64,000 nt of DNA from Clostridiales bacterium (GTDB lineage: Bacteria > Bacillota > Clostridia > Lachnospirales > Cellulosilyticaceae). Below the pieces are notes generated by a model. It worked only from the letters and a program-made list of their open reading frames with translations, made no database searches and was not told where the DNA came from. Position 1 is the first letter of the stretch, and each line of letters opens with the position of its first letter. The position numbers and the translations under genes were made by a program. Positions 8,644 through 18,060 of this stretch are shown in pieces. The stretch is taken from NCBI GenBank assembly GCA_019418225.1, contig DYCF01000001.1, forward strand, positions 1 to 64,000. The letters run 5' to 3'.

Positions 8644-9007
8644 GTTGATTACCTCCTTACATAAAAATAAAGTAATGTAAATAATTGAAAGGTTTTTAAG
8701 CCATAGATATTATTATAATAATAATGTAGTTTTAAGTAAAGCAAAAACTACCGGATATGGAAATACAAGATTAGTATTTCCAAGAGAAGCAATAATATAA
8801 GTGAAATGGGCATAGTAGTTAGTTAAAGTAGGGGAATTAAATGCAAAATAAAACAAAATTATAAAAATAGATAAAGTATGCATTGATTATAAGAAAAATG
8901 TAGTTTATAGTAGTTTATAATGATAACCAGTGCATATAAGAGCATCAAATTACATGGATTTTAGACATATTAAGTGAAAAGTTTTTAATAATGTGGGAGA
9001 TATAGAT
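8644..9007. promoter_or_regulatory. Divergent control region between fruK and LacI-type gene
   Basis: A 364-nt AT-rich gap with no gene. It holds an inverted repeat GGAAATAC-N7-GTATTTCC at 8759-8781, a possible operator. A candidate promoter for the regulator is TTGATT (8883-8888), 17 nt, TATAGT (8906-8911), overlapped by a direct repeat TAGTTTATA (8901-8909 and 8911-8919) that could be an autoregulatory site. No binding site is proven. Confidence 0.4.
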
Positions 9008-10015
9008 ATGAATATAAAAGATATAGCAAAAATTGCTAAGGTAGGAGTTAGCACGGTATCTAGGGTTTTGAATAATCATCCAGATGTTAGTGATGAAACC
9101 AGAGAGAAAGTGTGGCAAATAATAAAAGAAAATAATTATATTCCTAATAATAGTGCTAGAGTACTCAAGCAAACTAATACAAGAAATATAGGTGTGTTAG
9201 TAAAAGGGGTATTTAACCCGTTTTTCTCAGAAATATTAAAAATTATTAGTGGTGGTGTAGAAGCAGCTGGCTATACAATGATTTTACAACATCATAATAA
9301 TGAAAGTGATATTGATACATTGTTAGGATTTATTAAGGAAAAAAGATTGCAGGGAGTTATTTGTTTAGGGGGAAACTTTCTTGAATTAGATGATGAGCAT
9401 TTAGAAGGTGCAGAAGCTGAGGTGGTATTGGTTTCAGTAGATTTAGTACGTATAAAAAATCTAAAGAAGTGTTCATCTATTAGTATTAATAATAAAAAGG
9501 CCGCATATGAAACAATTGAGTATTTAATCAATAATGGGCATAACCATATAGGCCTTGTACTAGGTGATAAAAAGGATATAGGAGTAGGTAAGGAGCGTTT
9601 TGAAGGTTATTTAAATGCATTAGAAGCACATAAGATTGAGTTTCGAGAAGAATATGTTACATATGGACAGTATGATAGTGGGACGGCGTATGAACGCACT
9701 AAAGAATTGTTAGAAGAGCAAAAAGATATTACGGCGATTTTCTGTACATCAGATATCATGGCTATTGGTGTAGCGAAAGCTATATTTGATAAAGGGCATA
9801 AATTAGGTGAAGATATTTCACTTATTGGATTTGATGGTATGGATGTAGCAAAATATTATGAGCCATCTATTGCAACAGTAAAACAACCTAAATATGAAAT
9901 GAGTAATCTAAGTGTGGAGCTACTCCTTAAATTATTAAATGGGGAAGCTAAGCACCAACATATTATATTACCTGTAGAATTAGTCCAAGGAGGCTCTTGT
10001 TGCAAACGTAATTAA
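9008..10015 (+). CDS. LacI family transcriptional regulator, probable fructose regulator
   Basis: A 335-residue LacI-family repressor. The N-terminal helix-turn-helix (NIKDIAKIAKVGVSTVSRVLN) and hinge segment (NNYIPNNSARVLKQ) bind DNA, followed by a periplasmic-binding-like sensor domain (about residues 60-330) with the family motifs GVISLGG-like VICLGG and CTSDIMAIG. The start is ATG 9008, 6 nt after GGGAGAT; the GTG at 8993 is an unlikely alternative. Divergent placement beside fruK-fruA suggests it controls them, with fructose-1-phosphate or a related sugar phosphate as effector; that is inference. Confidence 0.88.
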   Translation: MNIKDIAKIAKVGVSTVSRVLNNHPDVSDETREKVWQIIKENNYIPNNSARVLKQTNTRNIGVLVKGVFNPFFSEILKIISGGVEAAGYTMILQHHNNESDIDTLLGFIKEKRLQGVICLGGNFLELDDEHLEGAEAEVVLVSVDLVRIKNLKKCSSISINNKKAAYETIEYLINNGHNHIGLVLGDKKDIGVGKERFEGYLNALEAHKIEFREEYVTYGQYDSGTAYERTKELLEEQKDITAIFCTSDIMAIGVAKAIFDKGHKLGEDISLIGFDGMDVAKYYEPSIATVKQPKYEMSNLSVELLLKLLNGEAKHQHIILPVELVQGGSCCKRN

Positions 10016-10027
10016 ATAGTAATTAGA

Positions 10028-10122
10028 TGGGGACAGGTCTCTAAAAGTGTGGTTTAAAGAAGGGGACAGGTCTCTAAAAGTGATGTCAACATCATTTTTA
10101 GAGACCTGTCCCCTTCTTTTTG
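10028..10122. repeat. REP-like elements: one (+) copy and a palindromic pair
   Basis: A single plus copy at about 10029-10047 is followed by a plus/minus pair at 10058-10121 that meets at GATGTCAACATC. The pair ends in CTTCTTTTT and can fold as a terminator for the LacI-type gene. Confidence 0.9.
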
Positions 10123-10205
10123 ATGTTTTTTGCATATTTTTTTTAGGACTACAAATAATTGTTATGTATATGCAGTAGTTTATGTAGAGGAAAGGGGTAT
10201 AAAAA

Positions 10206-10403
10206 ATGAGCCGGATAAATAATATTTTTTCTGTTTATATAGATGTAGTGATGTTGTGTATCGGTTTGTATATGGCTTTTGTACAGGGAACGAACTTGAT
10301 ACAAGTAGAACATATGGAACGAGAATCTAGGATTGTTAAAGTAATGGGCTGGATTTATATTGTGGTTTCTATTATTGGATTTATTATATTAGCAATATTT
10401 TAG
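10206..10403 (+). CDS. Small two-helix membrane protein ahead of ger operon
   Basis: A 65-residue hydrophobic protein with two membrane helices (about 8-25 and 45-64) separated by a charged loop (EHMERESRIVKVMG). AGAGGAAAGGGG lies 8 nt upstream of the ATG. It sits 26 nt before gerKA in the same direction, so it is probably the first gene of the germination operon. It resembles the small CLC_0170-type proteins found next to clostridial ger genes; this is recalled from family context and its function is unknown. Confidence 0.7.
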   Translation: MSRINNIFSVYIDVVMLCIGLYMAFVQGTNLIQVEHMERESRIVKVMGWIYIVVSIIGFIILAIF

Positions 10404-10429
10404 CGTGATATAAGTAGGAAGGAGATAGT

Positions 10430-12073
10430 ATGAAAAAGAAGGAAGACCCAACAAATGTAGTGAATGTGGAAGATCCTTATCATGATAGAGAGAATAAAAT
10501 AGATATTCCATTATCATTGGATCTTGATGTAAATATAAAAAATGTAAATATACTTTTTGAAAACTGCATGGATGTCGTTAAGCGAGAAGTAGAGCTGGGT
10601 ACGGATAAGAAAATTAGAATTTATGGTGTTTATACAGATGGGCTAATTAATAGGGATATATTAGAGAAAAGTTTGCTTGGTGTAGCATTTGAATATAAGA
10701 ATTTAGAGGGAGAAATTGATGATAGTAGGACACCTACTCAAATTATCATGCAACATTTTTCTGCTACTTTTGATGTAAAAGAAGTAGATAAAATGGATGA
10801 TTTAGTTACAGCAGTCTTATCTGGGGATAGTGCTATATTTGTAGATAAATCTACTAAGGGATTAGTGATAGCAACGCGTGGATGGCCAGGTAGGAGTATT
10901 GGTGAACCGAGCACAGAAAGTGTTGTAAGAGGACCTAGAGATGGATTTACTGAAACAATTAGGTTCAATACAGTGCTTGTTCGAAGACGTATTCGTGATA
11001 CAAAGCTTAAATTTAAAATGATGAGCTATGGTACAAGGAGTAGGACAGATATAGCGATTGTTTATATGGAAGACATAGCAAAACCTGAACTTGTAGAGGA
11101 AGTAACTAATAGGTTAGATAAGTATGTAATTGATGGCGTTTTTGACAGCGGTTATATTGAACAACTAATAGAGGATAGCTGGAAGAGTCCGTTTCCACAA
11201 ACACAGGCAACAGAAAGACCTGATAAGTTTGCATCGAGTTTATTAGAAGGAAAAGTAGGAATTTTGGTAGATACATCGCCTTTTGGGCTTATTGTACCTG
11301 CAACGTTAAATTCATTTTATCAAGCATCAGAGGACTACTATCAACGTTGGCAAATTATGAGTTTTATAAGGATACTGCGTTATTTGGTTTCATTTTTATC
11401 ATTTACATTACCTGGATTGTACATTGCAACTTTAAATTTTCAGCCAGCTATGCTACCAACACCTTTTGCTGTCTCTATTGCTGCGTCGCGGGAGGGCGTA
11501 TCATTTTCAACGGTAGGGGAGATTGTGGTGATGGAATTGATATTTGAACTGTTTCGGGAAGCAGGAATAAGGGCGCCGGGAGCGATAGGACATGTTATTG
11601 GACTCGTTGGTGGTATTGTTATTGGGCAAGCAGCTGTAGATGCTAATATTGTAAGTCCAATGATTATTATCATTATTTCACTTACAGCTATTTGTACATT
11701 TGCAGTGCCAGACTATAGTTTGACATCTGCTTTTAGATTGATTCGTTATATGTTTATTGCACTTTCAGCTTTTTTAGGATTATATGGATTCTTAATTGCA
11801 TTTTTAATTATGCTCATTCATCTATCATCTCTTGAAAGTTTCAAGGTGCCATACCTTTCACCATATAATACTTGTGATCGTAATGAATTTAATGATTTAA
11901 AGGATACAATTCTTAGATTTCCTACATTTATGCAAACAATTAGACCTATTTATGCAAGGTCAAATCAAAGACGCCGTTTACGAGTAAAAGGGAAAAATGT
12001 ACAGGATGTGCCTCCAGGACCTAATAGTGGCACTACTAATGGTCAAGTGGGTGAGAGAAAGGAGAGGAAGTAG
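10430..12073 (+). CDS. gerKA: Spore germination protein, GerA/GerKA subunit
   Basis: A 547-residue A subunit of a GerA-family germinant receptor in the spore inner membrane. It has a long soluble N-terminal part (about 1-300) and a membrane part (about 310-480) with the conserved DTSPFGLIVPATLNSFYQ, FTLPGLYIA and GAIGHVIGLVGGIVIG stretches, then a polar C-terminal tail. The site AGGAAGGAGA precedes the start. The next gene begins at the base after its stop codon. Known role of the family: with B and C subunits it senses nutrients and triggers germination. Confidence 0.93.
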   Translation: MKKKEDPTNVVNVEDPYHDRENKIDIPLSLDLDVNIKNVNILFENCMDVVKREVELGTDKKIRIYGVYTDGLINRDILEKSLLGVAFEYKNLEGEIDDSRTPTQIIMQHFSATFDVKEVDKMDDLVTAVLSGDSAIFVDKSTKGLVIATRGWPGRSIGEPSTESVVRGPRDGFTETIRFNTVLVRRRIRDTKLKFKMMSYGTRSRTDIAIVYMEDIAKPELVEEVTNRLDKYVIDGVFDSGYIEQLIEDSWKSPFPQTQATERPDKFASSLLEGKVGILVDTSPFGLIVPATLNSFYQASEDYYQRWQIMSFIRILRYLVSFLSFTLPGLYIATLNFQPAMLPTPFAVSIAASREGVSFSTVGEIVVMELIFELFREAGIRAPGAIGHVIGLVGGIVIGQAAVDANIVSPMIIIIISLTAICTFAVPDYSLTSAFRLIRYMFIALSAFLGLYGFLIAFLIMLIHLSSLESFKVPYLSPYNTCDRNEFNDLKDTILRFPTFMQTIRPIYARSNQRRRLRVKGKNVQDVPPGPNSGTTNGQVGERKERK

Positions 12074-13174
12074 ATGTTTTCGCATAATGGGAAGATATCA
12101 GTGAGGCAAGTAGAGATATTTCTTATACTTCAAATGCTAAATACAGCAATATTGTTTTTGCCAAAGATTGCAGGAAGATATGTGGGGAGAAATGGATATA
12201 TACTTCCCATTTTAGCTATTATACCTGGGATTATATATATATATTGTATAGATGCTCTTACAAGGCAATTTCCAAAAGAGACGTTAGTGGAATTTGCACC
12301 TAAAATTGTTCCTTCATTTATTGCTTATATTATATTAATTTTATTTGCAATAAAAATTGCTATTACAACGGGCCTTGAAGTAAGGATGTTGGGGGAAATG
12401 GTATCAGAAGTATTATTGCCCAAGACACCATTGCAAGTTATTATTTTAGTAATGCTCTTTACAGTAGCATATCTTGTAAAGTCAGGGATTGAAGCAACGG
12501 GAAGAATGGCAGAAGTGCTTATTTACTTTGTGGCTATACCTCTTATCCTTGTTTTTGTATTGATTGTGCCGCATGCAGAATATAAACAGCTTATGCCGTT
12601 TTTTCAAACTAATTTAAGAGGAATAGGGCTAGGGACATTTGTTGTGAGTCTAGCATTTTCACCTATTGAATTTATGTTAATGATGTCTGGACTCATGCAA
12701 AAGCCTAAGAAGGCTAAGCGGACAATGCTAGTGGCAGTAATTACGATAGGAGTTGTTGAAGCAATTATTGTGCTTTTAACGTATACAGGTGTTGGATTTA
12801 ATGAAGTACAACGTCAAGTATGGCCGGTTTTAACGCTTATGCAAAGCATTAGTTTATCTAGCTCAATTATTGAAAATCAAGAGATTTTGATGATGACTGG
12901 ATGGATATTAAGTATTTTTATGTATATCAGTGCAGGTATTTATTTTACTTCATTAATAGGGAGTCGGAGTTTGAAATATCAAAGGGAAAATGTGTTTATA
13001 CTACCTCTTGTACCAGTTATTTATTTTATAGCAATGATTCCCGAAAATTTGGTTGCAGCTTATGATTATTATAATAGATTCCAACTTTATTTTGGAATAT
13101 GGTTTTTATTGCCTATTCCTCTGATATTGGCGCTTATAGCTAAGGGGAAAAGGAGGAGTTTAGATGCAAAATAA
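12074..13174 (+). CDS. gerKB: Spore germination permease, GerB/GerKB subunit
   Basis: A 366-residue integral membrane B subunit of the germinant receptor, belonging to the APC-like GerAB family, with about ten hydrophobic helices across the whole length. The opening KISVRQVEIFLILQMLNTA and the central VSEVLLPKTPLQVIIL are typical. Its ATG follows the gerKA stop without a gap (site GGAGAGG), and its end overlaps gerKC by 11 nt, so translation of the three genes is coupled. In characterised receptors this subunit helps bind the germinant. Confidence 0.92.
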   Translation: MFSHNGKISVRQVEIFLILQMLNTAILFLPKIAGRYVGRNGYILPILAIIPGIIYIYCIDALTRQFPKETLVEFAPKIVPSFIAYIILILFAIKIAITTGLEVRMLGEMVSEVLLPKTPLQVIILVMLFTVAYLVKSGIEATGRMAEVLIYFVAIPLILVFVLIVPHAEYKQLMPFFQTNLRGIGLGTFVVSLAFSPIEFMLMMSGLMQKPKKAKRTMLVAVITIGVVEAIIVLLTYTGVGFNEVQRQVWPVLTLMQSISLSSSIIENQEILMMTGWILSIFMYISAGIYFTSLIGSRSLKYQRENVFILPLVPVIYFIAMIPENLVAAYDYYNRFQLYFGIWFLLPIPLILALIAKGKRRSLDAK

Positions 13175-14318
13175 ATTAAAATGGTTACCTATTTTATTAA
13201 TGCCTTTTTTATTAACAGGCTGTTGGGATAGTGTTGAAATTAATGAGAGAAATGTAGTCTTAGAAGTAGCTATAGACAAAAATAAAGATGCAGATCAAAG
13301 TCAACCTATTCATAAGCGGGATAGCTATCAGATAACCTACACTATTCCGGATATAGGAAAGCTTTCAGGTGAGGATAGCCTTGCAAAGGATGTAAAAACA
13401 GCAATCGTGACAAAAAGTCCAACGGTAGAGACGAGTGTAGATGAGGTGGAAAGCAAGTCTCAAAATACAATTACTTTTAGTCATACACAGGCTATTGTAT
13501 TAGGTGAGGAACTTTTAAAGGATCCCGAACTTTTTAGAGGTGCAGTAGATGGTTTAATGCGAAACATGCAGATAAGTCGTGACACAGATATTTTAGCAGC
13601 CCAGGGAGAAGCAGGGGAATTAACACAAGGGGAAAACCCTCAGAATCCAATTTTAGGCTTATATATTATGAAATATTTCAATAACACAGAGCGCCCTGTA
13701 AGTTATGCTAAAGAACAAATTGCAGGTAATATGATAAAAGAGCTACAAGATACTAATATTACAACCATTCCACTTATTAGCACGGATGAAAAAAAGGATA
13801 TTGAAATTGGTGGGGCCGCACTTATAAAAAATTATGAGTTAGTAGATTTCATAGGTAAAGATGTTGTGCGTGGTGAGTTGTTTGTAGAAGGAAAAATTAA
13901 CCAAGTACCTATTGTTGTTGAGTATAAGGGGGTTCCCTTAACTTATGTGATAGATAAGGAAAACTCTAAAATTACATTTAATAATAATGGAAGTGAACTA
14001 GTAGCCAATATAGAAATACTAACAGAAGGGAATATTACGGAATATATCTCAACTAGTACAAAAAATATATTTAATATGGAAGATATTAATGAAATAATAA
14101 CATTATTACAAGAAGAAATAAGGCATCAAGTCATGGTGGCTGTTAACAAATCTAAGGAACTAAACACAGACTTTCTAAATATAGGCTTACAAATGTACAG
14201 AAAACACCCTAAACAATGGCAAAACTATGCGCCAAATTGGAATGAACAAGGCTACAAAAACTTCCCAATTCAAGTTCAAATAATCCCAACTATCAAAAAT
14301 ACCGGAATAATGGATTAG
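13164..14318 (+). CDS. gerKC: Germination lipoprotein, Ger(x)C family
   Basis: A 384-residue C subunit of the receptor. The N-terminus is a lipoprotein signal with lipobox LLTGC (Cys about residue 19), so the protein is anchored on the outer face of the membrane; the downstream WDSVEINER is the family hallmark. GGAGGAG lies 6 nt before the ATG. The 3' end is C-rich (about 33 C to 17 G over 14161-14310, against 6 to 18 at 13501-13560), and the TAG stop runs directly into a repeat element. Confidence 0.92.
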   Translation: MQNKLKWLPILLMPFLLTGCWDSVEINERNVVLEVAIDKNKDADQSQPIHKRDSYQITYTIPDIGKLSGEDSLAKDVKTAIVTKSPTVETSVDEVESKSQNTITFSHTQAIVLGEELLKDPELFRGAVDGLMRNMQISRDTDILAAQGEAGELTQGENPQNPILGLYIMKYFNNTERPVSYAKEQIAGNMIKELQDTNITTIPLISTDEKKDIEIGGAALIKNYELVDFIGKDVVRGELFVEGKINQVPIVVEYKGVPLTYVIDKENSKITFNNNGSELVANIEILTEGNITEYISTSTKNIFNMEDINEIITLLQEEIRHQVMVAVNKSKELNTDFLNIGLQMYRKHPKQWQNYAPNWNEQGYKNFPIQVQIIPTIKNTGIMD

Positions 14319-14393
14319 GGACAGGTCTTAAAAAATGGTGTTATACGAATGGGGACAGGTCTCTAAAATTGGTCTTTAAAATTGATGTTTTAA
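14315..14393 (+). repeat. REP-like elements upstream of the RAYT gene
   Basis: Two plus copies (GGGACAGGTCTTAAAAAA at 14318 and GGGGACAGGTCTCTAAAATT at about 14351) and a third partial unit (GGTCTTTAAAATTGATGTTTT, 14371-14391). They fill the space between gerKC and the transposase gene, the arrangement expected if this RAYT recognises these elements. Confidence 0.88.
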
Positions 14394-14455
14394 GAGGTGA
14401 GGTGATTAGAAGGAGGTATGATGGGCAATACTTGCATTAAAAAAGGAGTATGCGC

Positions 14456-15370
14456 ATGCCAAGGGTACGTAGGGAGAAATGTCCAAATAGCATATATCAT
14501 CTTATTGTAAGAGGTAACAATCGGGAAAATATTTTTAGAGATTATATGGATCGTGAAGTTTATTTGAATCGAGTAAAACATTATAAAGAGAAGTTTCAAA
14601 TGGAGATATATGCATATTGTATGATGACTAACCATGTGCATTTAGTGGTTTATGATAATGGACAGGATATTTCTAAGTTTATGCAGGGGCTTAATTTGAG
14701 CTATGCTATATATTTTAATAAAAAATATGATCGATGTGGGCATGTGTTTCAGGGGCGCTTTACAAGCGCGATGATAAAGACTGATGATTATTTTATTCAT
14801 GTATCAAAATATGTACATTTAAATCCTGTAAAGGCAAATATTGTAGCGGATGCAATAGAGTATAATTGGTCTAGCTTTAAGTATTATATGGAGAATCAAG
14901 ATAGATGGGGAATTGTGAATACAGAGCGTATATTAAAGTATTTTTCTGATGATTTTGGTGAGGCGAGAAAGCTATATTTAGAATATATTCATAATGGAGA
15001 AGATATGGATGAGGCTGAAGTAGCTATTGCACTTGAGACACTTCATGAAAAGCAAGAGATTCAAGGAACTAAAAAGGAAAGTAGTATAAGTGTTAGTATC
15101 AAAAAGGTTTTTGAGGTAATAGAGCGGGAACTTGAGATTCATAGATTAGATCTTATGAGACGAAACAATAGAAGTCAGGGGAGTAAACGAGATATTTGTA
15201 TTTATTTAATGGCATTAACGACTAGATTATCTTATAAAGAATTAGCAGATATATTTTGGGTAAAACCTGCAGCTATAGGCAGTAGTATTAAGAGAATGGT
15301 GGAAAAAATGGTTTTTGATAACGAAATTTTACACCGAGTAGATAGAATGAGAGATTTAATAATGAATTAG
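14456..15370 (+). CDS. REP-associated tyrosine transposase (RAYT, Y1/HUH family)
   Basis: A 304-residue single-strand DNA transposase of the IS200/REP-associated Y1 family. Residues 1-150 carry the fold: IYHLIVRGNNRENIF, the HUH motif in MMTNHVHLVV, HVFQGRF, and the nucleophile Tyr in HVSKYVHLNPVKA. The C-terminal part (about 215-300) is a helix-turn-helix segment (LSYKELADIFWVKPAAIGSS) resembling the DnaA C-terminal-like domain found in some RAYTs. I prefer ATG 14456 to 14450 because AAAAGGAG is 9 nt before it. RAYTs are domesticated and occur as single copies tied to short palindromic repeats, matching the dispersed elements here. Confidence 0.92.
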   Translation: MPRVRREKCPNSIYHLIVRGNNRENIFRDYMDREVYLNRVKHYKEKFQMEIYAYCMMTNHVHLVVYDNGQDISKFMQGLNLSYAIYFNKKYDRCGHVFQGRFTSAMIKTDDYFIHVSKYVHLNPVKANIVADAIEYNWSSFKYYMENQDRWGIVNTERILKYFSDDFGEARKLYLEYIHNGEDMDEAEVAIALETLHEKQEIQGTKKESSISVSIKKVFEVIERELEIHRLDLMRRNNRSQGSKRDICIYLMALTTRLSYKELADIFWVKPAAIGSSIKRMVEKMVFDNEILHRVDRMRDLIMN

Positions 15371-15494
15371 AAATAAAGACTTCAAATAATATATTTTGAT
15401 TCAAAACTATAAATGAGTTTAAAAATATGCATAACTTATCTCAAATATGGCAAGTATTAAATTAGAAAATATATTATATTTGGAGGGAACGGTA

Positions 15495-16187
15495 ATGAGG
15501 AGATTAAGTCAGTTGTGGGGAGACGCACAAATTAGAAATAAAATGATATATATGATTGTATTAGTTTTAGCAATTGTCGTATGCGTGGGCACAGCAGCTA
15601 TTACAATCTATACAGAAAAGGTAAGTCAGACACTATCTGAAAGTATACTTCGTTTTCATGTAGTAGCTAACAGTGATACTACAGAAGATCAGTTGTTAAA
15701 ACAGCAAGTAAAAGACGAGATTATAGCATATATGGAACCTTTATTAAAAGATGCTAAAGATGTTGAGGAGAGCAAGGTATTTATTCAAACGCATACAAAT
15801 GAAATTGCAGATGTGGCTAAAAATGTAGTTAATAAATGGGGAAAAGATTATGATGTTAGGGTGTTTTTAGATAAAGCTAACTTTCCAACTAAGTCTTACG
15901 GAGATGTTGTTTTACCTGCGGGAGAATATGAGGCATGTAGAGTTATTATAGGTGAAGGAAAGGGACAGAATTGGTGGTGTATTATGTTTCCTCCTTTATG
16001 CTATGTGGATGCAGCTACAGGGGTAGTACCTATAGAAGGGAAAGAGGAATTGCAAGAACAATTAACGCCAGAGCAATATGACCTTATTTGTAAAGAAGAT
16101 AAGCCATATGAGATTCGCTTTAAAATTGTAGATACAGTAAACTCTCTTTTACACAAGGAAAATTATAAAGAGGCAGAGGTGCATTAA
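15495..16187 (+). CDS. spoIIR: Stage II sporulation protein R
   Basis: A 230-residue secreted signalling protein. In Bacillus, SpoIIR made in the forespore activates SpoIIGA so that pro-sigma-E is processed in the mother cell. One N-terminal membrane/signal helix (about 16-38) is followed by the family opening ILRFHVVANSDTTEDQ and the conserved WWCIMFPPLCYVD. The start is ATG 15495, 7 nt after GGAGGG; the reading frame extends further upstream without a site. It is a single gene between the RAYT and ddl. Confidence 0.92.
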   Translation: MRRLSQLWGDAQIRNKMIYMIVLVLAIVVCVGTAAITIYTEKVSQTLSESILRFHVVANSDTTEDQLLKQQVKDEIIAYMEPLLKDAKDVEESKVFIQTHTNEIADVAKNVVNKWGKDYDVRVFLDKANFPTKSYGDVVLPAGEYEACRVIIGEGKGQNWWCIMFPPLCYVDAATGVVPIEGKEELQEQLTPEQYDLICKEDKPYEIRFKIVDTVNSLLHKENYKEAEVH

Positions 16188-16307
16188 AGTTTTAAAGTTA
16201 AAATATGGGTTGTGTGGTTGAATAATAAATAATAACGTACTAAAATATAATAAATGACATATAGAAAAGTACTAGATAATATAGGTTCTGTAAATAGGAG
16301 GAACACG

Positions 16308-17360
16308 ATGAAAAAGAATGTATTATTATTATTTGGAGGATGCTCATCAGAACATGAAGTATCACTTAAATCAGCTACAACTATTTTAACTAATATTGAT
16401 AAAACTAAATATGAAGTACATCCAGTAGGAATTACTAAAGAAGGTAAGTGGTTATTATACAAAGGCAACGATTTAGACCTTACTAAAAACGGATGGCAAA
16501 CAAATGGTATTCCAGCAATTCTTAGTCCAGATGCTACACAAAAATGTTTATGGATTTGTAAAGAAGGTAATACAGAACAAATTAAAATTAACATTGATGT
16601 AGTATTCCCAGTATTACATGGTAAAAATGGAGAAGATGGAACAATTCAAGGGCTTTGTGAGTTAGCACAGATTCCATTTGTAGGTTGTGGTGTATTAGCT
16701 TCAGCTGTTTCAATGGATAAAGCATTTACTAAAATAGCGGTAGCAACAAAGGGTGTTCCTCAAGCAAAATATGTAATTGTTAAAGAAAAAGAATTAAAAG
16801 ATATTCATCAAGTGGTAGAAAAAATAGAAGCTGCTTTCGACTACCCATATTTCATCAAGCCAGCTAATGCTGGTTCATCAGTGGGTATCTCTAAAGCTAA
16901 AAACAAGGAAGAGTTAGTTGATGGTTTAAGAGAAGCGATGAAGCACGATAAAAAGGTATTAGTTGAAGAAACTATTATAGGTAGAGAAGTAGAGACAGCA
17001 GTATTAGGAAATGAAGACTTAAAAGTATCAGGTGTAGGTGAAATTTTAGCAGCAGCTGAATTCTATGATTTTGATGCCAAATATAACAATGCTGAATCAA
17101 AAACAGTTGTAGATGCTGATTTACCACAAGAGACAAAAGAACAGATTAGACAATATGCAAGAGATGTATTTGATGCAGTAGAAGGAAAAGGTATTTCAAG
17201 AATAGACTTCTTTGTAAAAGAAGATGGCGGCATTATCTTCAACGAACTTAATACATTACCAGGATTTACATCAATTAGTATGTATCCAATGCTTTTTAAA
17301 GCGGCAGGTATTGAAATAACAGAACTTATAACTAATTTAATCGAGCTTGCTAGTTTATAA
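16308..17360 (+). CDS. ddl: D-alanine--D-alanine ligase
   Basis: A 350-residue ATP-grasp ligase making D-Ala-D-Ala for peptidoglycan. Visible are the N-terminal LFGGCSSEHEVSLKSA, VLHGKNGEDGTIQG, the ATP-grasp lysine region YFIKPANAGSSVGIS, the loop EFYDFDAKY, and the metal site IIFNELNTLPGFT. The start is ATG 16308 (site TAGGAGGAACACG); an in-frame extension to 16254 has no site. No van-type neighbours are present and the C-terminal motifs read as a normal Ddl. Confidence 0.94.
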   Translation: MKKNVLLLFGGCSSEHEVSLKSATTILTNIDKTKYEVHPVGITKEGKWLLYKGNDLDLTKNGWQTNGIPAILSPDATQKCLWICKEGNTEQIKINIDVVFPVLHGKNGEDGTIQGLCELAQIPFVGCGVLASAVSMDKAFTKIAVATKGVPQAKYVIVKEKELKDIHQVVEKIEAAFDYPYFIKPANAGSSVGISKAKNKEELVDGLREAMKHDKKVLVEETIIGREVETAVLGNEDLKVSGVGEILAAAEFYDFDAKYNNAESKTVVDADLPQETKEQIRQYARDVFDAVEGKGISRIDFFVKEDGGIIFNELNTLPGFTSISMYPMLFKAAGIEITELITNLIELASL

Positions 17361-17380
17361 TAAATATAGGTTTAGAATAT

Positions 17381-17425
17381 AATAAGGTTATTTGTGATAG
17401 ACTATGTACCACAAATAACCTTATT
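17381..17425 (+). terminator. Hairpin terminator after ddl
   Basis: A 16-bp perfect stem AATAAGGTTATTTGTG / CACAAATAACCTTATT with a 13-nt loop directly downstream of ddl. The following T-run is weak. Confidence 0.7.
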
Positions 17426-17494
17426 GTGTTGCAAGGGAAAAGTTAAATAGCATAAGAAATAGAAGACGAAAACATAGATATAGAGGAAGAATAG

Positions 17495-17893
17495 ATGAGA
17501 CAAGTAGAAATAAAGGTATATGATAAACAAACATATGACACACATTTTGATACAAATGAAGTAAGTTATAGTGGTCAACTTACATTTAAAAATGAAGGTA
17601 TATTTATTACCTATAAAGAAAAAGAAAACAATACGACAACGATGATCAAAGCTAGAGATAATAGAATCTCAGTAAAAAGATATGGCAATATGAAAGCAGA
17701 CTTGCATTTTGATAAAGAGGTGCCACATAAAACAATATATCATACACCTTATGGAGAAATGGAGATTCAAATTAAGACACATAAATGTGACACATATATT
17801 TTAGAAAAAGGGATAAAAATAGCTATCGAATATTCAATTTGGATGCAAGATAAAAAAGTAAGTGATAACGTTTACATGCTCGTAGCTAACTAA
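17495..17893 (+). CDS. DUF1934 family beta-barrel protein
   Basis: A 132-residue cytoplasmic protein of the DUF1934 (YwiB-like) family, predicted to be a small calycin-like beta barrel; no reaction is known. It is rich in alternating strands, with family features such as VSYSGQLTFKNEGIFITYKE near residue 25 and TPYGEMEIQIKTHK near 86. The start follows AGAGGAAG. It is preceded by the ddl terminator and followed at once by a palindromic REP-like pair, so it is probably transcribed alone. Confidence 0.8.
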   Translation: MRQVEIKVYDKQTYDTHFDTNEVSYSGQLTFKNEGIFITYKEKENNTTTMIKARDNRISVKRYGNMKADLHFDKEVPHKTIYHTPYGEMEIQIKTHKCDTYILEKGIKIAIEYSIWMQDKKVSDNVYMLVAN

Positions 17894-17894
17894 A

Positions 17895-17968
17895 ATTAAT
17901 GGGGACAGGTCTCTAAAATTGCTGTTTGAAAATAAAACAGCAATTTTAGAGACCTGTCCCCATTTTTA
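17895..17968. repeat. Palindromic REP-like pair after DUF1934 gene
   Basis: A plus copy GGGGACAGGTCTCTAAAATT, a short loop (GCTGTTTGAAAATAAAACAGC) and an exact minus copy, ending in CCATTTTTAG. It can fold into a long hairpin and probably serves as terminator. Confidence 0.9.
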
Positions 17969-18060
17969 GTTCCTATTTTTATAAGTGGAGGACTAAGTTT
18001 TTTGAGAATTTAACCGATATATAGGACAAGGTTAGAACTATATTAGGAGGGCAGAGAGTG

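Noticed and set aside
16184..16594. 136-residue minus-strand frame opposite ddl
   Set aside because: It is antisense to the N-terminal part of ddl, has no ribosome binding site and no recognisable features.
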